12,908 nt of DNA from Methanomicrobiaceae archaeon UBA436 (GTDB lineage: Archaea > Halobacteriota > Methanomicrobia > Methanomicrobiales > Methanoculleaceae), in NCBI GenBank assembly GCA_002497965.1, contig DAFR01000087.1, forward strand, positions 6,508 to 19,415, given 5' to 3'. Positions 12,644 to 12,908 of this stretch are shown piece by piece; within the stretch, counting starts at the first letter, position 1, and each line of letters begins with the position of its first letter. The translations under genes and the position numbers were made by a program. The notes under the pieces are model-generated. The model did not search any database and had not been told where the DNA came from. It saw only the letters and a list, made by a program, of their open reading frames with translations.

Positions 12644-12908
12644 ATGAAAACCAAATGCTCCATTTATTTCGTTCTCATGATCCTGCTGGCATCTTGTGGT
12701 TGTATCGATACGCAGAGACCCGTCGAGGATGACGGCATGAACGACTCCATGGACGGGTTGCTGATGAACGGCTCTTTTACCCCCACTTCAGTGGCTACCG
12801 GGGGTACAGGGATACCTGTCGACCTCTCGCAGGTCGAGATCAGGGGCGGGCCGAACTTCAGCCCGAATGTCACGTTGATCTCTTCGATCCTTCAAAACGA
12901 TCCGCGTA
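12644..12908 (+). CDS. Lipoprotein, partial (runs off the window)
   Basis: It starts at ATG 12644, with AGAGGTGAT beginning inside the stop codon of the upstream gene, so it is co-translated with it. The first 88 codons are open to the window edge. The N terminus MKTKCSIYFVLMILLASCGC has a clear lipobox (LASC), so it is probably lipid-anchored at the cell surface. An acidic, Ser/Thr/Gly-rich linker follows (EDDGMNDSMDG, TPTSVATGGTG) and then VEIRGGPNFSPNVTL. The C-terminal function is outside the window. Confidence 0.75.
   Translation, partial: MKTKCSIYFVLMILLASCGCIDTQRPVEDDGMNDSMDGLLMNGSFTPTSVATGGTGIPVDLSQVEIRGGPNFSPNVTLISSILQNDPR

Noticed and set aside
1..12908. CRISPR array or IS element
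   Set aside because: No regularly spaced direct repeats and no transposase-like frame were seen on either strand.

Overview
The window looks like an accessory stretch of a GC-rich euryarchaeal chromosome. A methanogen of the Methanomicrobiales (Methanoculleus-like) type is my best guess. The basis is archaeal TATA boxes, at least one gene that appears leaderless, secreted proteins whose signal peptides end in PAVSA or VSA, a membrane-anchored double winged-helix regulator of an archaeal type, and RHH/RelE and HicBA toxin-antitoxin pairs. The genus is inference from sequence style; no marker gene or rRNA is present.

Layout. Positions 1-1090 hold a minus-strand secreted or lipoprotein-like gene with a long leader, and an open fragment at the left edge. 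Positions 1412-1914 hold an RHH antitoxin and RelE-type toxin. Positions 1957-2466 hold two truncated gene pieces lying head to head. Positions 2584-3010 hold hicB-hicA. Positions 3026-3440 hold gene debris (a coding-like fragment and the end of an ArsR-like regulator) next to a structured repeat. Positions 3463-6718 hold three tandem minus-strand ABC-2 type permease paralogs; the most downstream one is broken by two frameshifts, and no ATPase gene is present. Positions 6811-8869 hold a small secreted protein, a membrane-bound two-wHTH regulator and a secreted PPC-like protein, all on the minus strand. Positions 8962-12908, on the plus strand, hold a C-terminal gene remnant, a leader, a secreted protein, a 63-residue membrane protein, a second copy of the remnant and leader, a hairpin-rich non-coding stretch, a secreted protein resembling glutamic (G1/eqolisin) peptidases, and the start of a lipoprotein gene.

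The main signal is that unrelated secreted-protein genes carry related upstream DNA. A promoter-proximal motif (GGTGTTTG, seven or eight bases, then AAAC next to a TATA box) occurs four times (7412-7439 minus, 8888-8917 minus, 9229-9254 plus, 10836-10861 plus), and a decayed relative lies at 1072-1087. Several copies continue into a roughly 190-base leader containing a conserved GCCCGGAGG hairpin. In two cases there is an overlapping upstream reading frame with the shared peptide RDS(H/R)CG, whose stop overlaps the start of the main gene as ATGA. The membrane-bound wHTH regulator lies among these copies and is the natural candidate regulator. I read this as a family of exported proteins diversified behind a reused promoter and leader module, with duplication and decay at its edges.
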